DNA of 64,000 bases from Rhabditoides inermis (Eukaryota > Nematoda > Chromadorea > Rhabditida > Rhabditidae), in the NCBI GenBank assembly GCA_963966185.1, contig CAWZYM010000231.1, forward strand, positions 514,001-578,000, in the 5' to 3' direction. Below are positions 21,232-34,966 of this stretch, piece by piece (position 1 is the first letter of the stretch; the number at the start of each line of letters is the position of its first letter). The notes beneath the pieces are model-generated. The model searched no databases. It saw only the letters and a program-made list of their open reading frames with translations, and had not been told where the DNA came from. Made by a program: the position numbers and the translations under genes.

Positions 21232-21269
21232 TGATCTCGGGCGTGCTCGAACCGCCGACCCTCTGTGTG
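21232..21269 (-). pseudogene. truncated tRNA-Val (3' half only)
   Basis: The copy keeps acceptor 3' strand, T arm and part of the anticodon arm, then jumps at about 21270 directly into the long spacer (CTTTCCTTTCGCGG). The 5' half and about 27 bp of spacer are deleted, so the A box is lost and no tRNA can form. Its terminator is also weakened to three Ts (GCAAAGGAATT on the plus strand). Confidence 0.85.
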
Positions 21270-21664
21270 CTTTCCTTTCGCGGTAGCGAAGAATCGTTTT
21301 TCACCAAAAGACAAAACTACATGAACTGACTTCCGTACATGCGTAGTGTTATCACTATCCACTGAGTTGCGGCAGAATAAAAGAATTGATCTCAGGCGCG
21401 CTCGAACCGCCGACCTTCTGTGTGTTAGACAGATGTGATAACCACTACACCACGAGACCACGTTTTAATGCTTTAAAACTATCAACAAAATCATAAGAAC
21501 ATCTTTTCGTGTGACGCAAAAGAATTGATCTCGGGCGGGCTCGAACCGCCGACCTTCTGTGTGTTAGACAGATGTGATAACCACTACACCACGAGACCAC
21601 GTTTTGATTCTTCAAAACTATCAACAAAATCATAAGAACATCTTTTCGTGTGACGCAAAGGAAT

Positions 21665-21702
21665 TGATCTCGGGCGTGCTCGAACCGCCGACCCTCTGTG
21701 TG
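21665..21702 (-). pseudogene. truncated tRNA-Val, second copy of same deletion
   Basis: Identical break to 21232-21269, 433 bp further on. The deletion unit was therefore duplicated after it arose, showing that non-functional units are copied along with functional ones. Confidence 0.85.
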
Positions 21703-24700
21703 CTTTCCTTTCGCGGTAGCGAAGAATCGTTTTTCACCAAAAGACAAAACTACATGAACTGACTTCCGTACATGCGTAGTGTTATCACTATCCACTGAGT
21801 TGCCGCAGAATAAAAGAATTGATCTCGGGCGGGCTCGAACCGCCGACCTTCTGTGTGTTAGACAGATGTGATAACCACTACACCACGAGACCACATGTTC
21901 GCACAGCGATGGGACCGAGCTTTCCTCTCGCGGTAGCGAAGAATCGTTTTTCACCAAAAGACAAAACTACATGAACTGACTTCCGTACATGCGTAGTGTT
22001 ATAACTATCCACTGAGTTGCCGCAGAATAAAAGAATTGATCTCGGGCGGGCTCGAACCGCCGACCTTCTGTGTGTTAGACAGATGTGATAACCACTACAC
22101 CACGAGACCACGTTTTAATGCTTCAAAACTATCAACAAAATCATAAGAACATCTTTTCGTGTGACGCAAAAGAATTGATCTCGGGCGGGCTCGAACCGCC
22201 GACCTTCTGTGTGTTAGACAGATGTGATAACCACTACACCACGAGACCACATGTTCGCACAGCGATGGGACCGAGCTTTCCTCTCGCGGTAGCGAAGAAT
22301 CGTTTTTCACCAAAAAGACAAAACTACATGAACTGACTTCCGTACATGCGTAGTGTTATCACTATCCACTGAATTGCCGCAGAATAAAAGAATTGATCTC
22401 GGGCGGGCTCGAACCGCCGACCTTCTGTGTGTTAGACAGATGTGATAACCACTACACCACGAGACCACGTTTTAATGCTTCAAAACTATCAACAAAATCA
22501 TAAGAACATCTTTTCGTGTGACGCAAAAGAATTGATCTCGGGCGGGCTCGAACCGCCGACCTTCTGTGTGTTAGACAGATGTGATAACCACTAGACCACG
22601 AGACCACGTTTCGATTCTTCAAAACTATCAACAAAATCATAAGAACATCTTTTCGTGTGACGCAAAAGAATTGATCTCGGGCGGGCTCGAACCGCCGACC
22701 TTCTGTGTGTTAGACAGATGTGATAACCACTACACCACGAGACCACGTTTTGATTCTTCAAAACTATCAACAAAATCATAAGAACATCTTTTCGTGTGAC
22801 GCAAAAGAATTGATCTCGGGCGTGCTCGAACCGCCGACCCTCTGTGTGTTAGACAGATGTGATAACCACTACACCACGAGACCACATGTTCGCACAGCGA
22901 TGGGACCGAGCTTTCCTCTCGCGGTAGCGAAGAATCGTTTTTCACCAAAAGACAAAACTACATGAACTGACTTCCGTACATGCGTAGTGTTATCACTATC
23001 CACTGAGTTGCCGCAGAATAAAAGAATTGATCTCGGGCGGGCTCGAACCGCCGACCTTCTGTGTGTTAGACAGATGTGATAACCACTACACCACGAGACC
23101 ACATGTTCGCACAGCGATGGGACCGAGCTTTCCTCTCGCGGTAGCGAAGAATCGTTTTTCACCAAAAGACAAAACTACATGAACTGACTTCCGTACATGC
23201 GTAGTGTTATAACTATCCACTGAGTTGCCGCAGAATAAAAGAATTGATCTCGGGCGGGCTCGAACCGCCGACCTTCTGTGTGTTAGACAGATGTGATAAC
23301 CACTACACCACGAGACCACGTTTTAATGCTTCAAAACTATCAACAAAATCATAAGAACATCTTTTCGTGTGACGCAAAAGAATTGATCTCGGGCGGGCTC
23401 GAACCGCCGACCTTCTGTGTGTTAGACAGATGTGATAACCACTACACCACGAGACCACATGTTCGCACGGCGATGGGACCGAGCTTTCCTCTCGCGGTAG
23501 CGAAGAATCGTTTTTCACCAAAAAGACAAAACTACATGAACTGACTTTCGTACATGCGTAGTGTTATCACTATCCACTGAATTGCCGCAGAATAAAAGAA
23601 TTGATCTCGGGCGGGCTCGAACCGCCGACCTTCTGTGTGTTAGACAGATGTGATAACCACTACACCACGAGACCACGTTTTAATGCTTCAAAACTATCAA
23701 CAAAATCATAAGAACATCTTTTCGTGTGACGCAAAAGAATTGATCTCGGGCGGGCTCGAACCGCCGACCTTCTGTGTGTTAGACAGATGTGATAACCACT
23801 AGACCACGAGACCACGTTTCGATTCTTCAAAACTATCAACAAAATCATAAGAACATCTTTTCGTGTGACGCAAAAGAATTGATCTCGGGCGGGCTCGAAC
23901 CGCCGACCTTCTGTGTGTTAGACAGATGTGATAACCACTACACCACGAGACCACGTTTTGATTCTTCAAAACTATCAACAAAATCATAAGAACATCTTTT
24001 CGTGTGACGCAAAAGAATTGATCTCGGGCGGGCTCGAACCGCCGACCTTCTGTGTGTTAGACAGATGTGATAACCACTACACCACGAGACCACGTTTTGA
24101 TTCTTCAAAACTATCAACAAAATCATAAGAACATCTTTTCGTGTGACGCAAAAGAATTGATCTCGGGCGGGCTCGAACCGCCGACCTTCTGTGTGTTAGA
24201 CAGATGTGATAACCACTACACCACGAGACCACATGTTCACACAGCGATGGGACCGAGCTTTCCTCTCGCGGTAGCGAAGAATCGTTTTTCACCAAAAGAC
24301 AAAACTACATGAACTGACTTCCGTACATGCGTAGTGTTATCACTATCCACTGAGTTGCGGCAGAATAAAAGAATTGATCTCAGGCGGGCTCGAACCGCCG
24401 ACCTTCTGTGTGTTAGACAGATGTGATAACCACTACACCACGAGACCACGTTTTAATGCTTCAAAACTATCAACAAAATCATAAGAACATCTTTTCGTGT
24501 GACGCAAAAGAATTGATCTCGGGCGGGCTAGAACCACCGACCTTCTGTGTGTTAGACAGATGTGATAACCACTACACCACGAGACCACATGTTCGCACGG
24601 CGATGGGACCGAGCTTTCCTCTCGCGGTAGCGAAGAATCGTTTTTCACCAAAAAGACAAAACTACATGAACTGACTTTCGTACATGCGTAGTGTTATCAC

Positions 24701-27700
24701 TATCCACTGAATTGCCGCAGAATAAAAGAATTGATCTCGGGCGGGCTCGAACCGCCGACCTTCTGTGTGTTAGACAGATGTGATAACCACTACACCACGA
24801 GACCACGTTTTAATGCTTCAAAACTATCAACAAAATCATAAGAACATCTTTTCGTGTGACGCAAAAGAATTGATCTCGGGCGGGCTCGAACCGCCGACCT
24901 TCTGTGTGTTAGACAGATGTGATAACCACTAGACCACGAGACCACGTTTCGATTCTTCAAAACTATCAACAAAATCATAAGAACATCTTTTCGTGTGACG
25001 CAAAAGAATTGATCTCGGGCGGGCTCGAACCGCCGACCTTCTGTGTGTTAGACAGATGTGATAACCACTACACCACGAGACCACGTTTTGATTCTTCAAA
25101 ACTATCAACAAAATCATAAGAACATCTTTTCGTGTGACGCAAAAGAATTGATCTCGGGCGGGCTCGAACCGCCGACCTTCTGTGTGTTAGACAGATGTGA
25201 TAACCACTACACCACGAGACCACGTTTTGATTCTTCAAAACTATCAACAAAATCATAAGAACATCTTTTCGTGTGACGCAAAAGAATTGATCTCGGGCGG
25301 GCTCGAACCGCCGACCTTCTGTGTGTTAGACAGATGTGATAACCACTACACCACGAGACCACATGTTCACACAGCGATGGGACCGAGCTTTCCTCTCGCG
25401 GTAGCGAAGAATCGTTTTTCACCAAAAGACAAAACTACATGAACTGACTTCCGTACATGCGTAGTGTTATCACTATCCACTGAGTTGCGGCAGAATAAAA
25501 GAATTGATCTCAGGCGGGCTCGAACCGCCGACCTTCTGTGTGTTAGACAGATGTGATAACCACTACACCACGAGACCACGTTTTAATGCTTCAAAACTAT
25601 CAACAAAATCATAAGAACATCTTTTCGTGTGACGCAAAAGAATTGATCTCGGGCGGGCTAGAACCACCGACCTTCTGTGTGTTAGACAGATGTGATAACC
25701 ACTACACCACGAGACCACGTTTTGATTCTTCAAAACTATCAACAAAATCATAAGAACATCTTTTCGTGTGACGCAAAAGAATTGATCTCGGGCGGGCTCG
25801 AACCGCCGACCTTCTGTGTGTTAGACAGATGTGATAACCACTACACCACGAGACCACGTTTTGATTCTTCAAAACTATCAACAAAATCATAAGAACATCT
25901 TTTCGTGTGACGCAAAAGAATTGATCTCGGGCGGGCTCGAACGGCCGACCTTCTGTGTGTTAGACAGATGTGATAACCACTACACCACGAGACCACGTTT
26001 TGATTCTTCAAAACTATCAACAAAATCATAAGAACATCTTTTCGTGTGACGCAAAAGAATTGATCTCGGGCGGGCTCGAACCGCCGACCTTCTGTGTGTT
26101 AGACAGATGTGATAACCACTACACCACGAGACCACGTTTTGATTCTTCAAAACTATCAACAAAATCATAAGAACATCTTTTCGTGTGACGCAAAAGAATT
26201 GATCTCGGGCGGGCTCGAACCGCCGACCTTCTGTGTGTTAGACAGATGTGATAACCACTACACCACGAGACCACATGTTCACACAGCGATGGGACCGAGC
26301 TTTCCTCTCGCGGTAGCGAAGAATCGTTTTTCACCAAAAGACAAAACTACATGAACTGACTTCCGTACATGCGTAGTGTTATCACTATCCACTGAGTTGC
26401 GGCAGAATAAAAGAATTGATCTCAGGCGGGCTCGAACCGCCGACCTTCTGTGTGTTAGACAGATGTGATAACCACTACACCACGAGACCACGTTTTAATG
26501 CTTCAAAACTATCAACAAAATCATAAGAACATCTTTTCGTGTGACGCAAAAGAATTGATCTCGGGCGGGCTAGAACCACCGACCTTCTGTGTGTTAGACA
26601 GATGTGATAACCACTACACCACGAGACCACGTTTTGATTCTTCAAAACTATCAACAAAATCATAAGAACATCTTTTCGTGTGACGCAAAAGAATTGATCT
26701 CGGGCGGGCTCGAACCGCCGACCTTCTGTGTGTTAGACAGATGTGATAACCACTACACCACGAGACCACATGTTCACACAGCGATGGGACCGAGCTTTCC
26801 TCTCGCGGTAGCGAAGAATCGTTTTTCACCAAAAGACAAAACTACATGAACTGACTTCCGTACATGCGTAGTGTTATCACTATCCACTGAGTTGCGGCAG
26901 AATAAAAGAATTGATCTCAGGCGGGCTCGAACCGCCGACCTTCTGTGTGTTAGACAGATGTGATAACCACTACACCACGAGACCACGTTTTAATGCTTCA
27001 AAACTATCAACAAAATCATAAGAACATCTTTTCGTGTGACGCAAAAGAATTGATCTCGGGCGGGCTAGAACCACCGACCTTCTGTGTGTTAGACAGATGT
27101 GATAACCACTACACCACGAGACCACATGTTCGCACGGCGATGGGACCGAGCTTTCCTCTCGCGGTAGCGAAGAATCGTTTTTCACCAAAAAGACAAAACT
27201 ACATGAACTGACTTTCGTACATGCGTAGTGTTATCACTATCCACTGAATTGCCGCAGAATAAAAGAATTGATCTCGGGCGGGCTCGAACCGCCGACCTTC
27301 TGTGTGTTAGACAGATGTGATAACCACTACACCACGAGACCACGTTTTAATGCTTCAAAACTATCAACAAAATCATAAGAACATCTTTTCGTGTGACGCA
27401 AAAGAATTGATCTCGGGCGGGCTCGAACCGCCGACCTTCTGTGTGTTAGACAGATGTGATAACCACTAGACCACGAGACCACGTTTCGATTCTTCAAAAC
27501 TATCAACAAAATCATAAGAACATCTTTTCGTGTGACGCAAAAGAATTGATCTCGGGCGGGCTCGAACCGCCGACCTTCTGTGTGTTAGACAGATGTGATA
27601 ACCACTACACCACGAGACCACGTTTTGATTCTTCAAAACTATCAACAAAATCATAAGAACATCTTTTCGTGTGACGCAAAAGAATTGATCTCGGGCGGGC

Positions 27701-29878
27701 TCGAACCGCCGACCTTCTGTGTGTTAGACAGATGTGATAACCACTACACCACGAGACCACGTTTTGATTCTTCAAAACTATCAACAAAATCATAAGAACA
27801 TCTTTTCGTGTGACGCAAAAGAATTGATCTCGGGCGGGCTCGAACCGCCGACCTTCTGTGTGTTAGACAGATGTGATAACCACTACACCACGAGACCACA
27901 TGTTCACACAGCGATGGGACCGAGCTTTCCTCTCGCGGTAGCGAAGAATCGTTTTTCACCAAAAGACAAAACTACATGAACTGACTTCCGTACATGCGTA
28001 GTGTTATCACTATCCACTGAGTTGCGGCAGAATAAAAGAATTGATCTCAGGCGGGCTCGAACCGCCGACCTTCTGTGTGTTAGACAGATGTGATAACCAC
28101 TACACCACGAGACCACGTTTTAATGCTTCAAAACTATCAACAAAATCATAAGAACATCTTTTCGTGTGACGCAAAAGAATTGATCTCGGGCGGGCTAGAA
28201 CCACCGACCTTCTGTGTGTTAGACAGATGTGATAACCACTACACCACGAGACCACGTTTTGATTCTTCAAAACTATCAACAAAATCATAAGAACATCTTT
28301 TCGTGTGACGCAAAAGAATTGATCTCGGGCGGGCTCGAACCGCCGACCTTCTGTGTGTTAGACAGATGTGATAACCACTACACCACGAGACCACGTTTTG
28401 ATTCTTCAAAACTATCAACAAAATCATAAGAACATCTTTTCGTGTGACGCAAAAGAATTGATCTCGGGCGGGCTCGAACGGCCGACCTTCTGTGTGTTAG
28501 ACAGATGTGATAACCACTACACCACGAGACCACGTTTTGATTCTTCAAAACTATCAACAAAATCATAAGAACATCTTTTCGTGTGACGCAAAAGAATTGA
28601 TCTCGGGCGGGCTCGAACCGCCGACCTTCTGTGTGTTAGACAGATGTGATAACCACTACACCACGAGACCACGTTTTGATTCTTCAAAACTATCAACAAA
28701 ATCATAAGAACATCTTTTCGTGTGACGCAAAAGAATTGATCTCGGGCGGGCTCGAACCGCCGACCTTCTGTGTGTTAGACAGATGTGATAACCACTACAC
28801 CACGAGACCACATGTTCACACAGCGATGGGACCGAGCTTTCCTCTCGCGGTAGCGAAGAATCGTTTTTCACCAAAAGACAAAACTACATGAACTGACTTC
28901 CGTACATGCGTAGTGTTATCACTATCCACTGAGTTGCGGCAGAATAAAAGAATTGATCTCAGGCGGGCTCGAACCGCCGACCTTCTGTGTGTTAGACAGA
29001 TGTGATAACCACTACACCACGAGACCACGTTTTAATGCTTCAAAACTATCAACAAAATCATAAGAACATCTTTTCGTGTGACGCAAAAGAATTGATCTCG
29101 GGCGGGCTAGAACCACCGACCTTCTGTGTGTTAGACAGATGTGATAACCACTACACCACGAGACCACGTTTTGATTCTTCAAAACTATCAACAAAATCAT
29201 AAGAACATCTTTTCGTGTGACGCAAAAGAATTGATCTCGGGCGGGCTCGAACCGCCGACCTTCTGTGTGTTAGACAGATGTGATAACCACTACACCACGA
29301 GACCACGTTTTGATTCTTCAAAACTATCAACAAAATCATAAGAACATCTTTTCATGTGACGCAAAAGAATTGATCTCGGGCGGGCTCGAACGGCCGACCT
29401 TCTGTGTGTTAGACAGATGTGATAACCACTACACCACGAGACCACATGTTCGCACAGCGATGGGACCGAGCTTTCCTCTCGCGGTAGCGAAGAATCGTTT
29501 TTCACCAAAAGACAAAACTACATGAACTGACTTCCGTACATGCGTAGTGTTATCACTATCCACTGAGTTGCGGCAGAATAAAAGAATTGATCTCAGGCGC
29601 GCTCGAACCGCCGACCTTCTGTGTGTTAGACAGATGTGATAACCACTACACCACGAGACCACGTTTTAATGCTTTAAAACTATCAACAAAATCATAAGAA
29701 CATCTTTTCGTGTGACGCAAAAGAATTGATAGATAGATAGATAGATTTATTACCGATAACATGAGAAAATCGACATAGCAACAAAAAGTGAAAACATGGA
29801 AAACGGCAGATATGGATGGGGTTGAATATAAATAAGGAATAATAACATAATAATATACGAAACAAGAAAATATGGTCT

Positions 29879-31346
29879 CTATAGGTTGCGCAATTTGCTA
29901 GGTGGCATAATATCTAATGTAGAGAGTTGTGATTTGAAGACGGAAGGGTCGTTGACGGAAACTAAGTCATGAGGAAGGGAGTTCCAAATTACGAAGGTTC
30001 TGCTTAAAAAAGTGCTAGTACGGCCTGTGTGATCGAATGAGGGAACAATCCTAAATTCATGAGAGCCGCGAGTACGAGTTGGAATAATTGCGAAAAGCCC
30101 ATGATAGTCTAAAGTCGTTTTTGAGTGAATAACTTTGTGTATGTAAGTGACGTCATTTAAGAATCGCCTATTTTCAAGAGATTGAAGATTAAAAAATTGA
30201 AGGCGTTCGGGGTATGATAAGTTGCGTCCGATACGCTGACACACACGTCGAGTATAATAGCGTTGTATGCTTTCGATTAGGTTTACAGAAGCAACGTCAG
30301 TAGGGTTCCAGAGCTCGGTACAATATTCTAGTTTACAGCGAAAGTAGGTAGTGTACGCAGTAATCAGAAGAGTGGGGCTTCGTGTTTTGTATGTGCGAAG
30401 GAAATCATTTATAGAATAGAGAGTTTGCTGAACAATTTGTTTTAGATGATCACGGAACAACAAGTTATTATTCACTAGAATACCAAGATCTTTGGCAGCA
30501 TCTATTGGTTTGAGAACGCAGCCGTGAGCTGTATAAGTGTGCCTTGGATTCCGCTTGCCTATATGCAATATTTGTGTTTTCTCAGTGGATATCTGAAGAC
30601 CCCAAGTGGCTGACCAAGCTGCGACTGTGTCGATAGCTTTTTGAAAGGTAGTTGCAGCAGTAGTGCTGGTATAATTGAAATGATAGGAAATTTTCAGATC
30701 ATCAGCGTAAAGCGCATGATAAACATCTTTTGGAAGGTTATCTGGAATGTTATCAATGAAAATGTTGAACAACAGGGGACCAAGACATGAGCCTTGTGGA
30801 ACGCCACAATTAACGACACGCGGTGAAGAACGCCTTGAGCCGATCATGATAGACTGCTTTCGATTTTTGAGAAATTCGATTATCCAGCCAAGCGCGTTTC
30901 CGCGAATACCGATAGCGTCAAGTTTCTTAAAAAGAAGATCGTGATTTATAGTGTCAAATGCTTTCTTAAAATCAAAGTAAATACAATCGATAACAAAATC
31001 GGATGAAGTATGCTTGCACCAGTTCATATGACATTCAATCAGTTGCGCATTAGTAGATCGATTTTTGCGGAAACCAAATTGTTTTTCCGAGAGTAAGCTA
31101 TGCTGTTCTAAATATTTTGTGATCTGCTGAACACAGATTCTTTCCATTACTTTGGAAATGCTACAAGTGAGAGAAATCGGCCTGTAGTTTGAAACAGATT
31201 CACGTGCGCCTTTTTTGAATAATGGTTTTACCCAAGCTTCTTTCCAAATAGATGGGATTTTTCTGACAGACATGGACATTGCAAAAAGAATCGTCAATGG
31301 AACGGAAATGGAATTAACTGTTTGTTTTAGAAACACATTATTTATG
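29879..31346 (-). pseudogene. CR1-like reverse transcriptase, copy 2, C-terminal part
   Basis: Encodes NNVFLKQ onward through NYRPIS, FDFKKAFD, GVPQGS and YADD to the native stop at 29879. The N-terminal part is at 33481-33845, across the DNA transposon; reading beyond 31346 (to 31549) is transposon sequence. One substitution from copy 1 turns Ala into Asp in the strand before FDFKKAFD (IDCIYF for IACIYF). Confidence 0.85.
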
Positions 31347-31932
31347 TAGGGACGGGCGCGTGGGGGGAATATACTGGGTGGCTGGCGACATGCCTCCCCA
31401 ATGGGAGTCGCGTAACGTGAGGGGTCACCCGAGAGAGTGATAGTAGCGCGCGCGGGCGATGCCGCGAGACACTCGCTATTATCAACCATTACATTCTTTG
31501 TATCCCTCAGGCATAAGAAAGGGAGCATCACCTCAGACAGAGAATTCAATTATCTTCTCGTACATACCACATATGATTAGCATTCCAATCTCCGAGACCT
31601 CGCTATTGGCTCTCAAAGGGAGTGCACTCATTTTTGATGAACCTGTTTTTTGTTGTTTTTGAACATTGTATTTTGTTTGGCCGTCTCTGTTCCAACGATT
31701 TCCAGTGGAAAACTGAATTGCCGTTCTAACTGTACCTTCCATTTGTTGATTCAAAAATCCCTAAAATTCCCATTTGACTTTTTGTAGAAAAGTTGACTGC
31801 TGACGACCATAATTTCTCTCTTCTTTTGTCATTTCCCATTCTTCATCTCTGCGTGGCGGCCAGGTCGTCTTTTATGTAAGGTTTCTATATAGGTTTTCTT
31901 CTGAAATAAATAACACACTTACATGTTTTCTC

Positions 31933-32755
31933 TACCCTATACTTCTCAAGTCTCCTTTTTGTCATGCGCGCATCACACTCCACCCACCACATACCCATCT
32001 GATTCTCGCTTGATATCGATCACATATCGATTTGGCCGTATTTGTTCCATTTCATTCCTATAATTTACATCATATATTATAAAACCAAATAACTCTTATC
32101 CCCGCTATTTCAACCCTATACTTCCCAAGACTACTTTTTGTCATGCGCGCATCACACTCCACCCACCACATACCCATCTGATTCTCGCTTGATATCGATC
32201 ACATATCGATTTGGCCGTATTTGTTCCATTTCATTCCTATAATTTACATCATATATTATAAAACCAAATAACTCTTATCCCCGCTATTTCAACCCTATAC
32301 TTCCCAAGACTACTTTTTGTCATGCGCGCATCACACTCCATCCACCACATACCCATCTGATTCTCGCTTGATATCGATCACATATCGATTTGGCCGTATT
32401 TGTTCCATTTCATTCCTATAATTTACATCATATATTATAAAACCAAATAACTCTTATCCCCGCTATTTCAACCCTATACTCCCCAGGACTACTTTTTGTC
32501 ATGCGCGCATCACACCCCACCCACCACATACCCATCTGATTCTCGCTTGATATCGATCACATATCGATTTGGCCGTATTTGTTCCATTTCATTCCTATAA
32601 TTTACATCATATATTATAAAACCAAATAACTCTTATCCCCGCTATTTCAACCCTATACTTCCCAAGACTACTTTTTGTCATGCGCGCATCACACTCCACC
32701 CACCACATACCCATCTGATTCTCGCTTGATATCGATCACATATCGATTTGGCCGT
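31933..32755 (+). repeat. 179-bp tandem repeat, about 4.6 copies, inside DNA transposon
   Basis: The landmark GTCATGCGCG recurs at 31961, 32140, 32319, 32498 and 32677, an exact 179-bp period. Copies are nearly identical with a few substitutions in the CTATACTTCCCAAG region. Each contains the short palindromic motif ATATCGATCACATATCGAT. Internal satellites of this kind are frequent in non-autonomous DNA transposons. Confidence 0.9.
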
Positions 32756-32786
32756 CTTTGTTTCAATTCGTTTTTTTTATGATCAG

Positions 32787-33017
32787 TATGTTGGACGTTC
32801 CTTCCAGCATGACTACTCGGATGAGAGGACGGGGGCGATCAGAACGTACAGCGGATGCGTCGAGTCGGTCTCGCAGGCGCCGTCAGGTGAGAGGGTGTAC
32901 ATGTTGCAGTACGAGGACTCGTTCTACGAGGAAGCTGGAGGTGATCAGCGCGTGCAGCCCATGGTGCAGACTCTCTTCGACCAAGACATCTCCACCGGTG
33001 ATCTCCGCTTCGACTAG
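32787..33017 (+). CDS. exon-like fragment, Tudor/SH3-like, inside DNA transposon
   Basis: After a strong acceptor (TTTTTTTTATGATCAG at 32786) a 76-residue frame runs to TAG at 33017, with no ATG of its own near the start. It begins YVGRSF, contains YMLQYEDSFYEE and ends DISTGDLRFD. The pattern of a short beta-rich module with an acidic Tyr-rich strand resembles Tudor/spindlin-like domains, by eye only. It may be the last exon of the parental transposon's gene or a captured host exon. Confidence 0.35.
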   Translation, partial: YVGRSFQHDYSDERTGAIRTYSGCVESVSQAPSGERVYMLQYEDSFYEEAGGDQRVQPMVQTLFDQDISTGDLRFD

Positions 33018-33480
33018 TTTAGTGTTTGTATTTATTTGTCTCGCGTGTACATAGTTTATTATGATTGTTAATTTATTTGTTTGTTATTTTGAAACATATA
33101 TTTATTTTCGAAACTTCTTAATGAATTATTATTTGTTCAATAGAACTTTGTTTGTTACTCTATTGCACCATGTCAGAGCGGGGTTCTGTTTGTGTAGAGA
33201 GAGAGGAGAGAACACAGACGCGAGAGATCGCCTATGGCACTTTCTCATAAAAATGGTCCCGCCGCGACCAGATCGGCGGGATACTCTCGCGTTACGCGTC
33301 TCCATGCAATTTCCTGGTCACAGAAAGTCTTCTAAATTAATTTATATCTCTTTTCATAGTGATTTTCGTCATTTTGTGTGTTAATATTTTCTTATTTTTT
33401 CGAGGTGCTCTATTTAATAGTGTTGTTCCCGACTCTCAGTGATGACTTTTGTGAAACACGTGCCCGTCCCTATATTTATG

Positions 33481-33845
33481 CCGTCTGGAGAAGTGTTATA
33501 TTTAGAATCAAGTTTGGAAATAGTTTTATGAACTCCAAGGAAAGTAATATCGATCATGTCAAGTGAATGCGAGAGTTTAGGCAAGTCAGTACCAGGTGGT
33601 GCATCGATATTGCGATATACCGAATCAAAATAGTCAGCAAAGATTTCGCATTTATCGAGCGTGTTGTGAATGAATTCGCCATCTTGGCAAACTGCGCCGA
33701 TGCCACCGTCGGGATGCATTTTATTTCGAACATCGCGATAGAAAGCTGATTTATTACCATTCAAGATTAGTTTAGACTCTCGCTTGCAATTCCAAGAAGT
33801 TATTGCTTTACGTAGGCGACGCTGTGATCTATCAGATTCAATCAT
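33481..33845 (-). pseudogene. CR1-like reverse transcriptase, copy 2, N-terminal part
   Basis: Starts at ATG 33845, overlapping the endonuclease stop as ATGA, and matches copy 1 to YNTSPDGIN, where the DNA transposon breaks it. Residues read to the left of 33481 belong to the transposon. Confidence 0.85.
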
Positions 33846-34930
33846 TCAATGGAGTGAGGTCTTGTTTTAGAAAGTTTAATTGCCTGTCGCTTCAGCTTTT
33901 GTAGATAACGAGGTAATAAGCGGGGGCGATTGATAGCCGGAGCGACAAGCGGAATATTTGAATCAATAATGCCATTTATGATTTCGTAAAACTTAGATGC
34001 AGCTTGCTCTACCGTCTTTCCAATAAAAACTTGTGTCCATCGAATAGAATCTATAGCATTGTTAATAACATCCCAATTTGCTTTTTTGAAATTTCTCATG
34101 AAATGAGGTTTTTGGTGTTCGGGAGTGTCTTCGATGCGCAATACAAATTCAACGGGTAGGTGATCGCATGTGCTGAAACGATCATAGACGCGCGTACTAG
34201 TTACAAGAGAGGAATTGTCGACCAGGATTATATCAAGAGTGTTTGATTTTATGCCAGTTCGTTTGACCATAGTTGGCTTATTAACTGTTTGACACATCGA
34301 ATGCAAGCAAGCGAAATCCAAGAGCGATTTGTCAAATGAGTCAAATGCACGGCTGCATTTCCAATCAATTGAGGGCGCATTGAAATCGCCTAACACAACA
34401 TGTGATCTATTTTCTGAATCAACAAGTGAATCTAGTTCAGAGATGAGCTGGAACCCTGTTCTTTTTATTTCGGGAGTGGAACCGGGAGTACGGTAGCAAG
34501 CAATGAAACGTATTGGTCTGTCTATGAGCAAATGATTGGAAGGGAAAATGTCGAATGAGAGAATTTCGGAGAGATTATTGATAGATATTGATCTAATGAG
34601 CTTGATAGAAATGTTTGATTGATACAACGTCATTACACCACCTGCATGAGTTAGCCTATCGGAACGCAGTATAGTATAGCGACCACCCAATGAGAGTGAC
34701 GCAATTGATTCGTGTGGGCTGAGCCACGTTTCAGTCAATATAACAATCATGGGCTTTTCGGTGTTTTAAAGAGATTCAAGTTCATACAGCTTGTTTCTAA
34801 CCGAGCGCACGTTAATAAGCAGAACCTTCGAAGTCGGAATTTTAACATAGTTACTAGAATCAACGAGGTTACATCCTACAGTATCACAATCTACATTATC
34901 TACAAAAGAGTGAGGGGAAGCCACCTGCAC
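33842..34930 (-). pseudogene. APE-type endonuclease, copy 2, nonsense mutation
   Basis: Same as copy 1 except that codon 55 reads TAA (plus strand 34766-34768) instead of TTA, between the NVRS and TETWL motifs. The catalytic GDFN and DH motifs downstream are intact, but the domain cannot be made whole. This copy is therefore inactive independently of the transposon insertion. Confidence 0.85.
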
Positions 34931-34966
34931 ATAGAGAGGGGGAAGAACTGGTGCCTGACGAGCTCC

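Larger units (their letters stand above)
20102..29729 (-). tRNA. block B: 58 tandem tRNA-Val(AAC) genes plus 2 truncated copies
   Basis: Left coordinates of the 73-bp copies: 20102, 20320, 20459, 20598, 20737, 20954, 21093, 21387, 21526, 21820, 22037, 22176, 22394, 22533, 22672, 22811, 23028, 23245, 23384, 23602, 23741, 23880, 24019, 24158, 24375, 24514, 24732, 24871, 25010, 25149, 25288, 25505, 25644, 25783, 25922, 26061, 26200, 26417, 26556, 26695, 26912, 27051, 27269, 27408, 27547, 27686, 27825, 28042, 28181, 28320, 28459, 28598, 28737, 28954, 29093, 29232, 29371, 29588. Truncated copies lie at 21232 and 21665. Higher-order periods of 1130 bp (23602 to 24732; 26912 to 28042) and 912 bp (25505 to 26417; 28042 to 28954) are visible. 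A G57-to-U change in the B box marks 20459, 24514, 25644, 26556, 27051, 28181 and 29093. The right end matches the end of block A, including the retrotransposon joint. Confidence 0.93.
31347..33472. mobile_element. hAT-like DNA transposon, non-autonomous, 2126 bp
   Basis: Terminal inverted repeats of 16 bp with one mismatch (31347-31362 TAGGGACGGGCGCGTG; 33457-33472). An 8-bp duplication TATTTATG flanks it (31339-31346 and 33473-33480); the intact site in copy 1 near 17299 has it once. Eight-bp duplications are typical of hAT, also of P and Merlin elements. No transposase frame is visible. Inside are a 179-bp tandem repeat and one exon-like fragment. Confidence 0.8.

Noticed and set aside
31347..31754. 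Transposon-derived N-terminal extensions of the copy 2 RT frame and small frames at 31459-31754
   Set aside because: They lie inside the DNA transposon, which has clear ends and target duplications, and show no domain.
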